Source: Spirochaeta sp.
GTDB taxonomy: Bacteria > Spirochaetota > Spirochaetia > DSM-27196 > Alkalispirochaetaceae
Assembly (NCBI GenBank): GCA_027859055.1
Contig: JAQIBO010000495.1
Coordinates: forward strand, 1-14,620
Reading direction: 5' to 3'
Length of the DNA: 14,620 nucleotides
A model generated the notes under the pieces. That model was not told the DNA's origin, made no database searches, and saw only the letters and a list, made by a program, of their open reading frames with translations. The number at the start of each line of letters is the position of its first letter. The first letter of the stretch is position 1. The position numbers were made by a program, and so were the translations under genes. This document shows, in pieces, positions 13,217 to 14,620 of the stretch.

Positions 13217-14235
13217 ACACGACTAATTCCGTATTTGTCATCGCCGAGGTATCGGCGAATCACGGCGGGGATTTTGACGCAGCGAAAGCGACGATCAAGG
13301 CGATCGCAGAAACCGGCGCCGACGCGGTCAAGCTGCAGACCTACACCGCCGATACCCTCACGATAAACCACGATGGCCCGGAATTTCTCGCTGCTACCCG
13401 CGGTACGATATGGGAAGGGCGGACGCTGTACGATCTGTATCGGGAGGCGTATACGCCCTGGGAATGGCATGCGGAGTTGAAGACCCTCGCGGAGTCACTG
13501 GGTCTCACGTTCTTTTCCAGCCCTTTCGATCCAACGGCGGTCGATTTCCTGGAGGATCTCGGCGTTCCGATCTATAAGATCGCGTCCTTTGAGATTACCG
13601 ATATTCCCCTGATCGAATACACCGCATCCAAAGGGAAGCCGATGATAGTTTCCACCGGTATCGCCGATGCCGGCGACATACAGGCCGCGGTGGATGCCTG
13701 TCGTCGCGCGGGGAACAACGATATCACCCTCTTACAGTGCACATCGAGCTATCCGGCCCCGGTAGACGCGGCCAACCTCCGGATGATTCCGAACCTTGCC
13801 GAGACGTTTGGTGTTAAGTCCGGTCTGTCGGACCATACGATGGGATCCGCCGTCGCGGTCGCTGCGGCGGCACTCGGCGCGACGATGGTGGAAAAACACT
13901 TCATCCTGGATCGTGGTAGCGGCGGGCCGGACGCTACATTCTCTATGGAGCCGCAGGAGTTTGCGGAGATGGTACAACAGATCCGAATTGTCGAGCAGGC
14001 ACTCGGGAAGATAGACTACAGCCTGACGGAGAAGAAGCGGGCGGGACGTGCTTTCGCGCGGAGCCTGTACGTTGTGGAGGACATCGCCGAAGGCGCCGTA
14101 CTGGACAACACAAACGTCCGGTCAATCAGACCCGGCAAGGGAGTCGCTCCCAGGCACCTGCCGGAGGTCCTTGGGAGACGAGCGATACGGGACCTGAAAC
14201 GGGGTGAACCCCTGGATTGGACGATGTTCCGATAA
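13213..14235 (+). CDS. pseI: PseI, pseudaminic acid synthase
   Basis: A 340-residue NeuB-family TIM-barrel synthase with a C-terminal antifreeze-like SAF domain. PseI condenses 2,4-diacetamido-2,4,6-trideoxy-L-altrose with phosphoenolpyruvate to give pseudaminic acid in the cytoplasm. FVIAEVSANHGG (8-19), VKLQTYTADTL (39-49), IWEGRTLYDLYREAYTPWEW (66-85) and ASFEITDIPLIEY (124-136) are the PseI-specific forms; NeuB and LegI differ most in the segment at 66-85. SDHTMG (206-211) and EKHFILDR (227-234) supply metal- and substrate-binding residues. The SAF domain spans about 281-337 (ARSLYVVEDIAEG, then SIRPGKGV). ATG 13213 overlaps the fusion gene's stop (ATGA). It is the last gene of the operon and ends 12 bases from a convergent gene with no hairpin seen. 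Confidence 0.95.
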   Translation: MNTTNSVFVIAEVSANHGGDFDAAKATIKAIAETGADAVKLQTYTADTLTINHDGPEFLAATRGTIWEGRTLYDLYREAYTPWEWHAELKTLAESLGLTFFSSPFDPTAVDFLEDLGVPIYKIASFEITDIPLIEYTASKGKPMIVSTGIADAGDIQAAVDACRRAGNNDITLLQCTSSYPAPVDAANLRMIPNLAETFGVKSGLSDHTMGSAVAVAAAALGATMVEKHFILDRGSGGPDATFSMEPQEFAEMVQQIRIVEQALGKIDYSLTEKKRAGRAFARSLYVVEDIAEGAVLDNTNVRSIRPGKGVAPRHLPEVLGRRAIRDLKRGEPLDWTMFR

Positions 14236-14247
14236 CCGGCCGCCAAC

Positions 14248-14620
14248 TCAATACGCCCCCATAATCCAGGGTATCGCGCCGATCACCGCCAGAAACACCG
14301 AGATCAGCGTCATCCACCGGTTGGTGTGCTTCTGCATATCGGTAAAACGTGAATTCATATCCTCAAATCGCGCATTGAAGCTCGCAGCCTGATCCTCAAA
14401 TCGCTTGTCGATCGCCTCAAACCGCCGGTCCACTGCGGTAAATCCCTCGCGCATCAACTCCCGACTCGTTTTGAGCTCCTCTTCCACCCGCACGATCCGC
14501 TCACGGATATCGATCTCCCGGCGGAGCTCCTCGGCGGTTGACGCCTCGACGCCGGGCGTGCCTGTCTCCCGCGTCCACTCGGGCAGGTGCTGCTTTACGT
14601 ATTCACCGATCTGTCTCAGC
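14248..14620 (-). CDS. Coiled-coil protein with C-terminal membrane anchor (incomplete at window edge)
   Basis: The minus-strand frame is open from the window edge to TGA at 14248-14250, so at least 123 residues are coded and the start lies outside. A GTG at 14493 is in frame but probably internal, because the frame upstream continues with LRQIGEYVKQHLPEW. The middle is strongly charged and heptad-like, with repeated (D/N)xRFE units (RRFEAIDKRFEDQ, then ARFEDMNSRF), suggesting a trimeric or dimeric coiled coil. The end, WMTLISVFLAVIGAIPWIMG, is a single membrane helix. The matching DNA repeat TCCTCAAATCGC occurs at 14360-14371 and 14393-14404. The layout resembles small DUF1640-like proteins that I associate with spirochaete genomes; this is memory, not a search. 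Function is unknown, and it does not look related to the Pse pathway. Confidence 0.72.
   Translation of the reverse strand, partial: LRQIGEYVKQHLPEWTRETGTPGVEASTAEELRREIDIRERIVRVEEELKTSRELMREGFTAVDRRFEAIDKRFEDQAASFNARFEDMNSRFTDMQKHTNRWMTLISVFLAVIGAIPWIMGAY

Noticed and set aside
14236..14247. A terminator after pseI
   Set aside because: The 12-base gap (with GGCCGCC) has no stem-loop plus T-run; termination, if any, is not readable here.
1..14620. GCGATCGC as evidence for a cyanobacterium
   Set aside because: Four copies in 14.6 kb is modest, the shorter CGATCG is enriched more generally, and none of the genes has a cyanobacterial flavour.

Overview
The window is a surface or flagellar glycan locus from a bacterium of moderately high GC, probably diderm and motile. 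It holds two divergent gene sets that share one 149-base intergenic region (5828-5976). No RNA gene, insertion sequence, CRISPR array or phage gene is visible, and apart from that region the strand is almost wholly coding. I cannot name the organism from sequence alone. A short coiled-coil plus membrane-anchor protein at the right edge resembles proteins I associate with Spirochaeta-like genomes, so a spirochaete is a weak guess. The hexamer CGATCG is strikingly frequent.

Right half, plus strand (5977-14235): a tightly packed operon for pseudaminic acid (Pse, a nonulosonic acid). The order is pseB (4,6-dehydratase/5-epimerase), pseC (C4 aminotransferase), an aldo/keto reductase, an SpsF-type cytidylyltransferase, a class III (glutamate-1-semialdehyde type) aminotransferase, a free-standing GNAT acetyltransferase, a PseG-PseH fusion, and pseI (Pse synthase). 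The core steps PseB, C, H, G and I are all present. The activating enzyme is SpsF-like, with no NeuA-like PseF in view. The reductase, second aminotransferase and second acetyltransferase are not needed for plain Pse; they suggest a modified nonulosonate or a companion sugar.

Left half, minus strand (5827 down to 1000): a six-gene operon with 1-4 base overlaps at most junctions. In transcription order it encodes a SAM methyltransferase, a DPM1/ArnC-like GT2 glycosyltransferase, a GDPD-like protein, a large polytopic membrane protein with a C-terminal soluble domain (GT-C-like), and two four-helix SMR/EamA half-transporters like ArnE and ArnF. This matches a three-component glycan modification system: a GT2 makes a polyprenyl-phosphate sugar, an SMR pair flips it, and a GT-C transferase uses it outside the membrane. 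The GDPD-like and methyltransferase genes are unusual partners.

Left edge, plus strand: the C-terminal end of a probable sugar nucleotidyltransferase (2-250), followed by a second GT2 (253-996) that is a close paralogue of the minus-strand GT2. It converges on the SMR pair with only 3 bases between stop codons. Right edge: the coiled-coil/membrane protein on the minus strand (14248-14620, incomplete) converges on pseI with a 12-base gap.
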